Shown here piece after piece: positions 34,213-42,606 of a stretch of 64,000 bases of DNA (position 1 is its first letter; every line of letters begins with the position of its first letter). The DNA is taken from assembly GCA_947492175.1 (NCBI GenBank), contig CANLMQ010000026.1, positions 18,039-82,038 on the forward strand. The letters are read 5' to 3'. The translations under genes and the position numbers were made by a program. The notes below the pieces were generated by a model that did not search any database, was not told the origin of the DNA, and worked only from the letters and a program-made list of their open reading frames with translations. Source of the stretch: an uncultured Draconibacterium sp. Its GTDB lineage: Bacteria; Bacteroidota; Bacteroidia; Bacteroidales; Prolixibacteraceae.

Positions 34213-34722
34213 ATGGCAATTGAAATAAAAGTAGGCGACAGAGTAGCCTGGGTTAACCTGTTAAAACAAGACGGAAATATTCTGGAGGTAGATGTGGATG
34301 GTAAAATTTACGAAGTAGATTTAATGCACACTGCCGATGGTACTTTTTCTATTTTGGAAGGAGGTCACTCTTACAATATTGAGCTGGTTCCCGATTCTTC
34401 TCCTAAAAAATATACGGCTTATACTCTTTACGACACCTTTGATGTTGAAGTAATAGACGCCGAAGCAAGATACTTATTAAACAGAAATGCGAATGGTGCC
34501 TCGTCGGGCGAAAACAAAATAACCTCGCCTATGCCGGGTAAGGTTGTTAACGTTTTGGTTAGCGAAGGAGATATAGTTAAGGAAGGCGAAACTGTTGTTA
34601 TCATTTCGGCCATGAAAATGGAGAGTGAGTATAAAGCGCCCAAAGATGGAGTAGTTAAAAAAGTATATGTAAAAAACGAAGAAACAATTGACGGAAACCA
34701 AATATTAATTGAACTCGACTAA
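34213..34722 (+). CDS. Biotin carboxyl carrier protein
   Basis: A 169-residue carrier. An N-terminal beta-rich domain (1-95) precedes a short linker and the biotinyl domain (~103-169). The biotin-accepting lysine is K135 in AMKME, the classical motif, in the expected hairpin-turn context (SPMPGKVVNVLVSEGD about 30 residues ahead). It shuttles carboxybiotin between the subunits encoded on either side. The stop overlaps the downstream frame's possible TTG start and lies 13 bases before the chosen ATG, so the genes are translationally linked. Confidence 0.93.
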   Translation: MAIEIKVGDRVAWVNLLKQDGNILEVDVDGKIYEVDLMHTADGTFSILEGGHSYNIELVPDSSPKKYTAYTLYDTFDVEVIDAEARYLLNRNANGASSGENKITSPMPGKVVNVLVSEGDIVKEGETVVIISAMKMESEYKAPKDGVVKKVYVKNEETIDGNQILIELD

Positions 34723-34735
34723 AGCAAAAATCGAT

Positions 34736-36271
34736 ATGAATTTAAGTGAAAAATACCGCCAACTGGAAGAATTTAATGCCAAAGCCGAAGAAGGTGGAGG
34801 TAAAACAAGAATTGAAAAACAACATGCTGCCGGAAAAAAAACAGCACGCGAAAGAATAAAACAGCTGCTTGATCCGGGCACATTTAACGAAATAGACAAG
34901 TTAATGACCCACCGGAATTACGATTTCGGAATGGAAACTCAAAAGATTCTGGGTGACGGACTGATCTCCGGCTATGGAAAAGTAAACGGCCGGTTAGTAT
35001 ATGTTTTCGCACAAGACTTTACTGTTTTTGGTGGTTCGTTAAGCCGCGCCAATGCCGATAAAATTGTAAAAATACAGGAACTGGCTTTAAAAATGGGCGC
35101 ACCTGTTATCGGCCTGAACGATTCGGGTGGTGCACGTATTCAGGAAGGTGTTGAAAGTTTGGCAGGCTATGCCGACATCTTTTACAACAATGTTATTTCG
35201 TCGGGTGTTATTCCGCAAATTTCGGCCATACTCGGGCCATGCGCCGGAGGAGCAGTGTACTCCCCTGCCCTTACCGATTTCATTTTTATGGTGAATGAAA
35301 AAAGCCACATGTTTGTTACCGGTCCCGAAGTAATTAAAACAGTTACACACGAAGATGTTTCGAAGGAAGAACTGGGTGGTGCAAATACCCACAATACCAA
35401 AAGTGGTGTTGCCCACTTTAATGGCAGCGACGAAGATCAAACCCTGATGATGGTACGTGAATTGTTGAGCTTTCTGCCTTCAAATAACTTGGAAGATCCT
35501 CCGGTGAAACCAACTGTCGATCCATCGGACCGGACTGAAGAAAGTTTACAGGAAATTGTTCCGGCTGATCCGAACAAGCCTTACGACATGCACGATATTA
35601 TTCAGAATGTAATAGACAACAAACACTTTTTGGAGGTACAACAGCAATATGCACAAAACATTATCGTAGGTTTTGCACGCTTTGCCGGTAAACCTGTCGG
35701 GATTGTGGCCAACCAGCCCGCTCACCTTGCCGGCGTTTTAGATATCAATTCGTCGGTAAAAGCAGCACGGTTTGTACGTTTTTGCGATGCTTTTAATTTG
35801 CCGCTTGTAACTTTTGTTGATGTTCCGGGATTTTTACCGGGTACCAACCAGGAATTTGGTGGCATTATAAAACACGGAGCAAAATTATTATATGCATTTG
35901 CCGAAGCCACTGTTCCAAAAATAACCGTTATAACCCGTAAAGCATATGGAGGAGCTTACGATGTAATGTCAAGCAAACATATTGGAGCTGACGTAAACCT
36001 GGCCTACCCAACTTCCGAAATTGCAGTAATGGGGCCCGAAGGCGCCATTAACATTATTCACCGTAATGGATTAAACGAAGAAGAAAGAGCAAAGGCAGTA
36101 GCCGATTATCGCGATAAATTTGCGAACCCGTATAAAGCAGCATCACTGGGATATATCGACGAAATTATTAATCCGCGCGATACCCGTAAAAAGGTTATTG
36201 ATGCTTTGGATATGACACAAAATAAGCGTAAGTCGAACCCACCGAAAAAGCACGGAAATATACCTCTTTAA
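34736..36271 (+). CDS. Acyl-CoA carboxylase carboxyltransferase (propionyl-CoA type)
   Basis: I choose the ATG at 34736 (MNLSEKYRQLEEFN), giving 511 residues; a TTG at 34709 would add nine residues. It has the N- and C-terminal crotonase-like halves of the family with the oxyanion holes GGARIQEGVESLAGYADIF and GAYDVMSSKHIGADV, and FVDVPGFLPGT between. It transfers the carboxyl group from biotin to propionyl-CoA or a similar acyl-CoA to make methylmalonyl-CoA, or runs in reverse as a decarboxylase. Which direction and acyl chain is used cannot be read. The three-gene order matches a Bacteroidota propionyl-CoA carboxylase. Confidence 0.93.
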   Translation: MNLSEKYRQLEEFNAKAEEGGGKTRIEKQHAAGKKTARERIKQLLDPGTFNEIDKLMTHRNYDFGMETQKILGDGLISGYGKVNGRLVYVFAQDFTVFGGSLSRANADKIVKIQELALKMGAPVIGLNDSGGARIQEGVESLAGYADIFYNNVISSGVIPQISAILGPCAGGAVYSPALTDFIFMVNEKSHMFVTGPEVIKTVTHEDVSKEELGGANTHNTKSGVAHFNGSDEDQTLMMVRELLSFLPSNNLEDPPVKPTVDPSDRTEESLQEIVPADPNKPYDMHDIIQNVIDNKHFLEVQQQYAQNIIVGFARFAGKPVGIVANQPAHLAGVLDINSSVKAARFVRFCDAFNLPLVTFVDVPGFLPGTNQEFGGIIKHGAKLLYAFAEATVPKITVITRKAYGGAYDVMSSKHIGADVNLAYPTSEIAVMGPEGAINIIHRNGLNEEERAKAVADYRDKFANPYKAASLGYIDEIINPRDTRKKVIDALDMTQNKRKSNPPKKHGNIPL

Positions 36272-36380
36272 AAAAGATTAATTAAGATAGTTAGAGATTG
36301 ATAAAGATTGATTAGGGCACACAAACAATCTTTTATCAATCTCTTATCTATCTCCTTTCAATCTTCCATCAATCTTTTTT
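36270..36380. repeat. Long imperfect inverted repeat between carboxylase operon and rpsF
   Basis: GAGATTGATAAAGATTG at 36294-36310 pairs with CAATCTTTTATCAATCTC at 36326-36343 with one bulged T. The homology continues outward more loosely, AAAAAAGATTAATTAAG on the left and CCATCAATCTTTTTTAATC on the right, so the arms span about 110 bases. Short words ATCAATCT recur three times on the right arm. It probably terminates the carboxylase transcript and may be a dispersed palindromic repeat. Confidence 0.65.
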
Positions 36381-36438
36381 AATCACCTCTCCCTCATTGT
36401 TAACAAAGCCTTTACTCACATAAAAAACCTGTAAACTG

Positions 36439-36469
36439 TTTGATAAATAACATTTTATTTCTATTTTTG
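36439..36469 (+). promoter_or_regulatory. Strong promoter of the ribosomal-protein operon
   Basis: TTTG at 36439-36442, exactly 19 bases, then TATTTTTG at 36462-36469 matches the Bacteroidota promoter consensus at every fixed position. Transcription would start near 36476, leaving a ~46-base leader to rpsF. The leader opens with the palindrome TCCAAAATTTTGGA at 36474-36487. Confidence 0.78.
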
Positions 36470-36521
36470 CGCGTCCAAAATTTTGGATTTTAATATTTAA
36501 TAAATTAAAAATTAGACGATT

Positions 36522-36878
36522 ATGTTGAATCAGTACGAAACCGTTTTCATTTGTACTCCCGTTTTATCTGAGCCACAGGTAAAGGAAGCGGTAAACAAAT
36601 TCAAGGACATCATCGCCAGCAATGGAGGTGAATTGATCCATGAAGAAGATTGGGGCATGAAAAAACTGGCTTACCCAATCCAGAAGAAATCTACTGGCTT
36701 TTATCATTTGTTTGAATTTAAAGCCGATCCTTCATTTATTACTAAAATGGAGACTGACTTCCGTCGTGACGAGCGTGTAATCCGCTTCATGACCGTAAAA
36801 CTTGACAAATATGCTGCGGCATATAGCGAGAAGAGAAGAAAACTTCGTAAAGAAAAATCAGAAAAAAAGGAGGCGTAA
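36522..36878 (+). CDS. rpsF: 30S ribosomal protein S6
   Basis: A 118-residue protein with the S6 alpha/beta fold. Conserved blocks are YETVFICTPVLSE at the start, EDWGMKKLAYPIQKKSTGFYHLFEF in the middle and RRDERVIRFMTVKLDKYAA, ending in a lysine-rich tail. S6 binds 16S rRNA together with S18, encoded 3 bases downstream. It heads the conserved rpsF-rpsR-rplI operon. Confidence 0.97.
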   Translation: MLNQYETVFICTPVLSEPQVKEAVNKFKDIIASNGGELIHEEDWGMKKLAYPIQKKSTGFYHLFEFKADPSFITKMETDFRRDERVIRFMTVKLDKYAAAYSEKRRKLRKEKSEKKEA

Positions 36879-36881
36879 ATC

Positions 36882-37148
36882 ATGGCACAAGCAAGTGAAA
36901 TCAGATACCTGACTCCACCGTCAGTAGAAATCAAAAAGAAAAAATATTGCCGTTTCAAGAAAAACGGAATTAAGTATGTTGATTACAAAGACCCTGAGTT
37001 TTTGAAAAAATTCCTGAACGAGCAAGGTAAAATTTTACCTCGTCGCATTACCGGAACTTCGTTAAAGTATCAACGCAAAGTTGGACAGGCTGTTAAACGT
37101 GCCCGCCAGGTTGCTTTGTTACCATTTGTAACCGATATGATGAAATAA
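36882..37148 (+). CDS. rpsR: 30S ribosomal protein S18
   Basis: An 88-residue basic protein. It carries the S18 core KKKYCRFKKNGIKYVDYKDPEFLKKFL and GKILPRRITGTSLKYQRKVGQAVKRARQVALLPF. S18 pairs with S6 on the 30S platform. It is between rpsF (3-base gap) and rplI (12-base gap). The sole N-terminal zinc-type cysteine is Cys in KYCRF, the pattern of non-zinc S18. Confidence 0.97.
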   Translation: MAQASEIRYLTPPSVEIKKKKYCRFKKNGIKYVDYKDPEFLKKFLNEQGKILPRRITGTSLKYQRKVGQAVKRARQVALLPFVTDMMK

Positions 37149-37160
37149 GGAGGACTTGAA

Positions 37161-37607
37161 ATGGAAATTATATTAACACAAGACGTAGAGCGTTTAGGAA
37201 GCAAGGACGACATTGTAACGGTAAAAGACGGTTACGGACGTAACTTTTTAATTCCTTCGAAAAAAGCAATTGTTGCTACCGAATCGGCTAAAAAAGTTTT
37301 GGCTGAAAACATTAAACAACGTGCTCACAAAGAAGCTAAATTGAAAGAGGCAGCTACTAAAATTGCAGAGCAAATTGTTGCTAAGAAAATTACTATTGGT
37401 GCTAAAACAAGTACTTCGGGCAAAATTTTTGGTTCGGTTAACACCATCCAATTGGCTGAAGCTATTAACAAAAAAGGATTCGAAATCGACCGCAAGCAGA
37501 TTTCTATTCCTGAGGATAGCATTAAAGAAGTGGGTACGCACACTGCAAAGATTAAACTACACAAAGAAGTTGTGGTTGAAATTGAATTTGAAGTTGTTGC
37601 TGAATAA
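37161..37607 (+). CDS. rplI: 50S ribosomal protein L9
   Basis: A 148-residue L9 with the N-terminal signature VERLGSKDDIVTVKDGYGRNFLIPSKKA, a long connecting helix (~41-75), and a C-terminal domain ending KEVVVEIEFEVVAE. It stabilises the L1-stalk region of the large subunit. It is the third and last gene of the rpsF operon; a good terminator follows. Confidence 0.97.
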   Translation: MEIILTQDVERLGSKDDIVTVKDGYGRNFLIPSKKAIVATESAKKVLAENIKQRAHKEAKLKEAATKIAEQIVAKKITIGAKTSTSGKIFGSVNTIQLAEAINKKGFEIDRKQISIPEDSIKEVGTHTAKIKLHKEVVVEIEFEVVAE

Positions 37608-37641
37608 ATATTTAGTAGCAAACACAATACTAAAACGACTT

Positions 37642-37672
37642 AAAAGGGTTTCCGGTTTCGGAAGCCCTTTTT
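37642..37672 (+). terminator. Rho-independent terminator after rplI
   Basis: AAAAGGGTTTCCG (37642-37654) pairs with CGGAAGCCCTTTT (37659-37671), 13 bp with one G-U pair and a GTTT loop, running into T. Confidence 0.85.
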
Positions 37673-37784
37673 CTTTTGTTGCCTCCCTCAAAAAAAGAAA
37701 CATTCTTAAGTCCGGAAAAAATGATGCTACCAGATCCAGCCTAGGGTAATTTTGCATAATCAGCAAAGGGTATAATATTTATAA

Positions 37785-37878
37785 CAGGTGGTATTCTTTT
37801 CTATCACTTGTGACAAATTATTTTTCCTCTTGAGATAAATTAGTCTATAACTTGTGTCTACATTGCTTAACACCTGTA
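37785..37878. repeat. Degenerate 22-bp-phased motif array between rplI and ridA
   Basis: CAGGTG, CTTGTG, CTTGAG, CTTGTG and CCTGTA begin at 37785, 37807, 37829, 37851 and 37873: each exactly 22 bp apart, separated by AT-rich, non-conserved sequence. Three copies have TAA or TCA directly before the motif. It is weaker than the 28129-28351 array and has no inverted set, but the phasing is exact. Otherwise 37673-37970 contains no gene that I can support. Confidence 0.5.
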
Positions 37879-37970
37879 ATCCTTCTTTTTTTTATAAAGA
37901 TGCAAGCTTCAATCCTCAAGTTTCAGGTTTTTATAGCATTTAATCCAAAACTCAGCCTCTAATAAAAAAA

Positions 37971-38005
37971 GATGGCATCCCAGTTAAAATCCCAGAAATG
38001 CCATC
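37971..38005 (-). terminator. Rho-independent terminator after ridA
   Basis: GATGGCAT (37971-37978) and ATGCCATC (37998-38005) pair perfectly; on the minus strand the stem is followed by TTTTTTTATTAG. It lies 27 bases past the ridA stop. Confidence 0.82.
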
Positions 38006-38031
38006 CTTATTCCTATAGATGTTTTATACTT

Positions 38032-38412
38032 CTATTCCTTTACAGCAATGGTTTCTATCTCAACCATTACACCCAGCGGCAATTCTTTTACCGCAAATGC
38101 AGCACGCGCCGGAGGATTCTCATTATAGAATTCGCCATATACTTCGTTCATGGCTTTAAAATTGGCCATATCGCTTAACAGACAAGTCGACTTTACCACA
38201 TCGGCAAACGAATAACCTGCTTCGGTTAAAATAGCTTCTATATTTTGCATTACACGTAGCGTTTGTTCTTTTATTCCACCCTCTACAATTTTCATAGTTT
38301 CGGGTACCAAAGGCACTTGTCCGGAAACATATAAAGTACCGTTTACTTCCACTGCCTGACTATACGGGCCAATTGCCGCCGGTGCTTTTGTTGTTGCAAT
38401 AATTCTTTTCAT
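38032..38412 (-). CDS. ridA: RidA family reactive intermediate deaminase
   Basis: A 126-residue RidA (YjgF/YER057c/UK114) protein. It hydrolyses reactive enamine/imine intermediates formed by PLP-dependent enzymes. The active-site motif RAAFAVKELPLGVMVEIETIA near the C-terminus includes the conserved Arg; the opening TTKAPAAIGPYSQAVEVNGTLYVSGQVPL is diagnostic, and the ligand-binding SGQ and Glu of the C-terminal EIE are present. It is downstream of lptD in the same direction (49-base gap), so probably cotranscribed. Confidence 0.96.
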   Translation of the reverse strand: MKRIIATTKAPAAIGPYSQAVEVNGTLYVSGQVPLVPETMKIVEGGIKEQTLRVMQNIEAILTEAGYSFADVVKSTCLLSDMANFKAMNEVYGEFYNENPPARAAFAVKELPLGVMVEIETIAVKE

Positions 38413-38461
38413 ATCACTATAAAATTTTGAAATTAAATATTGTATTACCCAAAAGTATTTT

Positions 38462-41143
38462 TTAGAATGCCCTATCGTAGTGGCTCTTTTGTTTCTGAAT
38501 TTTCAGGTCTTGCAACATCGATGAAGAAGCACTAATGGTAAAACTATAGCTTTTTCTAAATCCAAACGGAACAAAGTTAAACGACATATTCCAGCAGTGC
38601 AGGTCGCGCGTTAAATTAAATGTAGTAAACGAGAACTCCATTGCTTCAATATCGAAGTTTGTATTGGCACTTAACTTCCATTTGTCGGTAATACTTAGGT
38701 TACCTCTCATTCCAAGTGTTTGTGTTACTTTACCCTTTGGATTCGATCTGGAAGCCCCTGAATAATTTAAACTATAATCGAAGCTAAAGTCCCAGGGCAT
38801 ACTAAAATCGGCATAATTTTCGAAAATAGGCAGAACTTCGGCATCCTGAACCATCTCGCTTTCGCCGGGATTTCCTTCGACTCCTTCATTGCTGCTACTT
38901 TCTTTTGTTTCCTTATCCTTATTCTTAGATTTAAAATTCATTCCAAACGATAAATTGGCCCGGGTTACACGCCCTAGTTTTCCAATACCGCGGCGTTCGT
39001 TCCAAACATATTTATGAATTCGTCTGTAATTCTCATCAACCATATACGGATCGAGGGTAGTTCCCATATTTATGCTAACACCTGCAACCGTTGTTCGTGC
39101 ACGAACACTAATAGGTGCCAGGTTTAACGAATCGGCAATTAGATTATACGATGATGATAAGCTTAAATTATCGATCAGTTTTACCTTCCTAAATTTTTGT
39201 TCTTCATCTGTTTTTGTAGAATCACGGGTATCGAGCACTTTCATTTCCAAATTATTGGTTAACGAGAATGAAATGGCTCCCGACTCTCCCCTGCCCGGCG
39301 ATCCTCCGTAAACTCCACCAAGGTTAGTATCGTAATAGTATGTTGTCGAATCGCGTACGATTTCCTGCCAATATCCAAATTTCTCCTGTCCAAAATCCGG
39401 TCGGTAGCTAAATCCGATTGATGGTGTCATTTTATGCCTGATCCCCTTTATTTTTGAATTGGGATTACGTGGCAAAAACATTCCGTAAATATTGGTCGAT
39501 GAACTTATACTGTATGCATAATCGTAAACCCGGTTCAGTCCGGTTATGGTATCTATTCTTACATCATCCGGAATTCCGGAAGGATTGTTTGCATACTCGG
39601 TACCTTCTTCATATATATAATTGAACTTTTTAAAGTACCATTTTTCGTTGTAACTAATACCCGGGCTAAAATTGATGTATTTAAACAAGTTAAAACTTGG
39701 AAACGAAATGGGAAGATTGTGTTTGATACCGTTTTTCCAGTCGGTTGCAAACGAACTGCTCAAAATTTCATTTTCTTTTGCCGAAATCGAATTTTTTAAG
39801 TTACCCGTATAGTTTAATCCGAACTTCTCGTAAAACTTAATCTTTCCACTCCTGTTCTTTTTGCGGAACGGGTAGATTTTAGCCATACTAAAGGTCATTT
39901 CTGGCAACGACAATGTCATTGAACTATCTCTGGTATTCTGCGAATGACGAAGGTTCACCGACATATTAAAAGGTGTATTTTCGAACTTCTTCGAGAAAGA
40001 AATACTCGACGATTTTGTGGTTGTAAGGTAATCGCTTGAATTATACGCATTTTGTTTGTCGTAACCGCTCGACGATAAATTCACGCTTGCTGAGAAGGTA
40101 CTGCTTGGATTTGCTTTCGCATCCTGCGAATGCGACCACATTAATTTATATTGTTTCGATTTTGAATATGAATCCTGGCCTTCCTCTCCGTATTTATTAA
40201 TACCATAATCGAAACCTAGATTTCCGCTAAACTTATATCGTTTGCGATAATTTGTTTTAATATGCGTTCCCCACGATCCTCTTGAATAAACATCTCCTGT
40301 AACAGCCACGTCGAAGTAATCGCTGGCAGCCCAGTAATAACCTCCTTCGCGCAAAAAGAAACCACGGTTTTGTTCCTCTCCGTATTTAGGTATTAAAATT
40401 CCGGATGAGTAAGTAGGCGAGTTGGGGAAATAGCCAAATGGAATTAAAGGAAAATAGATTGGAAAATCTTCCAATACCATATACGCCGGCCCTGTAATAA
40501 TTTTTTTATTCGAAATTACCTTGGCTTTGGTCATATGCAAATAAAAGTGCGGATGATCAGCATCGCAGGTAGTATACTTGGCCTGCTCGGTAATAAATAC
40601 TTCTTTCCCAATTTTCTTGGTTCTGTCGCTATGAATATAACCTTCGCCTTGTTGCGAAACAACTTTGGTAATAAAAGCCTTTTGCGATTCGAAATTATAC
40701 CGCATGGTTTCCGATTCATATTCCTCCGATCCCTGTTTAAACACCGGCTTTTGAGTTAGCTCGCCCAGCGAATCAGCAATTCCTTCGGCAAAAATCTCTT
40801 TGGTCTCCAGATCCAGTTCGATATAATACGCATTAAGCTCTATATCCTGGTAGTTCACTTTGGCCGAGTTGTACAAATATACTTTCTGTCCGTCAATAGA
40901 AACCACCATTGAGTCCAGGGCATTGTATGTAATCGGATTATCAAGGAAAGTCTTGTTCACCGAATCTACAGCTATACTGTCCTGATCCATTTCTCCGGTC
41001 AGGGTTGTGTCAATCTCTCCTACACGAACAATTGAAGTGTCAATTGGTGCTTTATACTCATCTGCTAGGGTAATTGTTGGTTCCTGTCCCCACAATAGAA
41101 TAGGAAAAACAACAATTATATATGTTATGATTATCTTGTACAA
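38462..41143 (-). CDS. lptD: LPS-assembly outer-membrane protein LptD (OstA) homologue
   Basis: An 893-residue outer-membrane protein with signal peptide (MYKIIITYIIVVFPILLWG). The N-terminal OstA-like periplasmic domain (~80-230) appears as VVSIDGQKVYLYNSAKVNYQDIELNAYYIELD and GYIHSDRTKKIGKEVFITEQAKYTTCDADHPHFYLH. The barrel-plug segment follows with FPLIPFGYFPNSPTYSSGILIPKYGE, and the rest is a long porin-like barrel ending in aromatic strands. It inserts lipopolysaccharide or lipooligosaccharide in the outer leaflet. Bacteroidota LptD is longer than the E. coli protein, as here. No LptE gene is in view. Confidence 0.93.
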   Translation of the reverse strand: MYKIIITYIIVVFPILLWGQEPTITLADEYKAPIDTSIVRVGEIDTTLTGEMDQDSIAVDSVNKTFLDNPITYNALDSMVVSIDGQKVYLYNSAKVNYQDIELNAYYIELDLETKEIFAEGIADSLGELTQKPVFKQGSEEYESETMRYNFESQKAFITKVVSQQGEGYIHSDRTKKIGKEVFITEQAKYTTCDADHPHFYLHMTKAKVISNKKIITGPAYMVLEDFPIYFPLIPFGYFPNSPTYSSGILIPKYGEEQNRGFFLREGGYYWAASDYFDVAVTGDVYSRGSWGTHIKTNYRKRYKFSGNLGFDYGINKYGEEGQDSYSKSKQYKLMWSHSQDAKANPSSTFSASVNLSSSGYDKQNAYNSSDYLTTTKSSSISFSKKFENTPFNMSVNLRHSQNTRDSSMTLSLPEMTFSMAKIYPFRKKNRSGKIKFYEKFGLNYTGNLKNSISAKENEILSSSFATDWKNGIKHNLPISFPSFNLFKYINFSPGISYNEKWYFKKFNYIYEEGTEYANNPSGIPDDVRIDTITGLNRVYDYAYSISSSTNIYGMFLPRNPNSKIKGIRHKMTPSIGFSYRPDFGQEKFGYWQEIVRDSTTYYYDTNLGGVYGGSPGRGESGAISFSLTNNLEMKVLDTRDSTKTDEEQKFRKVKLIDNLSLSSSYNLIADSLNLAPISVRARTTVAGVSINMGTTLDPYMVDENYRRIHKYVWNERRGIGKLGRVTRANLSFGMNFKSKNKDKETKESSSNEGVEGNPGESEMVQDAEVLPIFENYADFSMPWDFSFDYSLNYSGASRSNPKGKVTQTLGMRGNLSITDKWKLSANTNFDIEAMEFSFTTFNLTRDLHCWNMSFNFVPFGFRKSYSFTISASSSMLQDLKIQKQKSHYDRAF

Positions 41144-41352
41144 AATATATTATGATTTTAACCTTACTCTGGCTCGACAAAAATAGAAATATGGGCTTTA
41201 CTATTGCGCTAATAAATGTAAAATATTTCTAATATTTATATTTTTACGATATTAACCGTTATGTATGAATATTTGGCGCCAAAAATAAATGCAATAAATA
41301 TAATAACGAAACAATTTCATCTGTTTATATATTGAAAAGTGTTTAAGAAAAA

Positions 41353-42558
41353 ATGAACAGTAAAATCAGAATACAAATTACACTGACAATTACCTTTCTT
41401 TTGGGTTCTCTGTGGGGAGGGTGTCTTTCTGTTCATCCTGCAGAAAAGGATAACACAAAGATTTCGGTAGTAGTAATTGATCCGGGACATGGAGGGAAAG
41501 ACTTTGGTGCCTCAGTTGGTAATGCCCGCGAAAAAGATATTGTTCTGGACATTGCATTAAAACTTGGAAACACCATTAAAAAGAATTATCCCGACATAAA
41601 GGTAGTCTACACCCGCAGCAACGATGTATTTATTCCGCTGTACAAACGCGCCGATATTGCCAATAAAAACGATGCCGACCTGTTTATTTCCATCCATGTA
41701 AATGCGGTCGATGCAAAATATGTTCAGGGAACAGAAACATTTGTACTGGGGCTTCACCGTAATGACGACAACCTGAAAGTAGCGCAAAAAGAAAATGCCG
41801 TAATTCTACTGGAGGACGATTACAATTTAACCTATGAAGGTTTCGATCCCAATCTTCCCGAGTCGTATATAATGTTTGAAACCATGCAGGCAGAATTCCA
41901 GGAGCAAAGTGTAATGCTGGCTTCAAATATTCAAAACCAGTTTCGCGATTATTCAAAACGCGTCGACAGAAGTGTAAAAATGGCCGGATTCCTTGTATTA
42001 CGCAGAACCACCATGCCTAGTGTACTTATTGAGACAGGCTTTTTAAGCCATTCAAACGAAAGAAATTATTTACTTAGCGAATCAGGGAAGGCAAGTTTGG
42101 CACAGGCAATCTTCAAGGCTTTTTCGACTTACAAAACCAACATTGAAGAAAAAAGTAAATTTAACCTGGTAACCAACAACCTTGATGAATCACTCCCCAA
42201 TGAGTCAATAAAAGCCACACAACCAACAACAGCTAAAAAGGTATTAACCGAAACAGCAAACATAACTTCAGAAAATATCGACATTAAAACAAAGACAGAA
42301 CCGGATCTGTATTTTTCAGTACAAATTATGGCCTTAAAAAAGAAACTAGACCCCACACCTGAAAACTTTAAGGGAGAGAAAACTATTTTCCGAATTGATG
42401 CCACAAACATCAGCAGGTATTTTTCGGGTAAGTTCGATTCGCAGACGGAAGCCAATGCTGAGAAAGAGAGGATTAGCACAAAATATAAGAACGCTTTTGT
42501 TGTGGCATTCAAAAACGGGAAGTTAATTTCTGTAAAAAACGCAACGAATAAAAGGTAA
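41353..42558 (+). CDS. N-acetylmuramoyl-L-alanine amidase with C-terminal SPOR-like domain
   Basis: A 401-residue periplasmic hydrolase with N-terminal hydrophobic signal (~8-24). The Amidase_3 catalytic domain (~37-262) has zinc ligands H46 (DPGHGGKD), E60 (REKDIVLDIA) and H115 (SIHVNA) and catalytic E227 (LIETGFLSH). A charged linker (265-315) joins a ~80-residue C-domain (318-396) ending VVAFKNGKLI, which has the size and shape of a peptidoglycan-binding SPOR domain. It cleaves the lactyl-peptide bond of murein, probably at division sites. It diverges from lptD and is 48 bases before mlaD. Confidence 0.93.
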   Translation: MNSKIRIQITLTITFLLGSLWGGCLSVHPAEKDNTKISVVVIDPGHGGKDFGASVGNAREKDIVLDIALKLGNTIKKNYPDIKVVYTRSNDVFIPLYKRADIANKNDADLFISIHVNAVDAKYVQGTETFVLGLHRNDDNLKVAQKENAVILLEDDYNLTYEGFDPNLPESYIMFETMQAEFQEQSVMLASNIQNQFRDYSKRVDRSVKMAGFLVLRRTTMPSVLIETGFLSHSNERNYLLSESGKASLAQAIFKAFSTYKTNIEEKSKFNLVTNNLDESLPNESIKATQPTTAKKVLTETANITSENIDIKTKTEPDLYFSVQIMALKKKLDPTPENFKGEKTIFRIDATNISRYFSGKFDSQTEANAEKERISTKYKNAFVVAFKNGKLISVKNATNKR

Positions 42559-42606
42559 AAAAGGCTGAATTATCTACTTTTACACTAAAATTTGTAATTT
42601 TCAACA

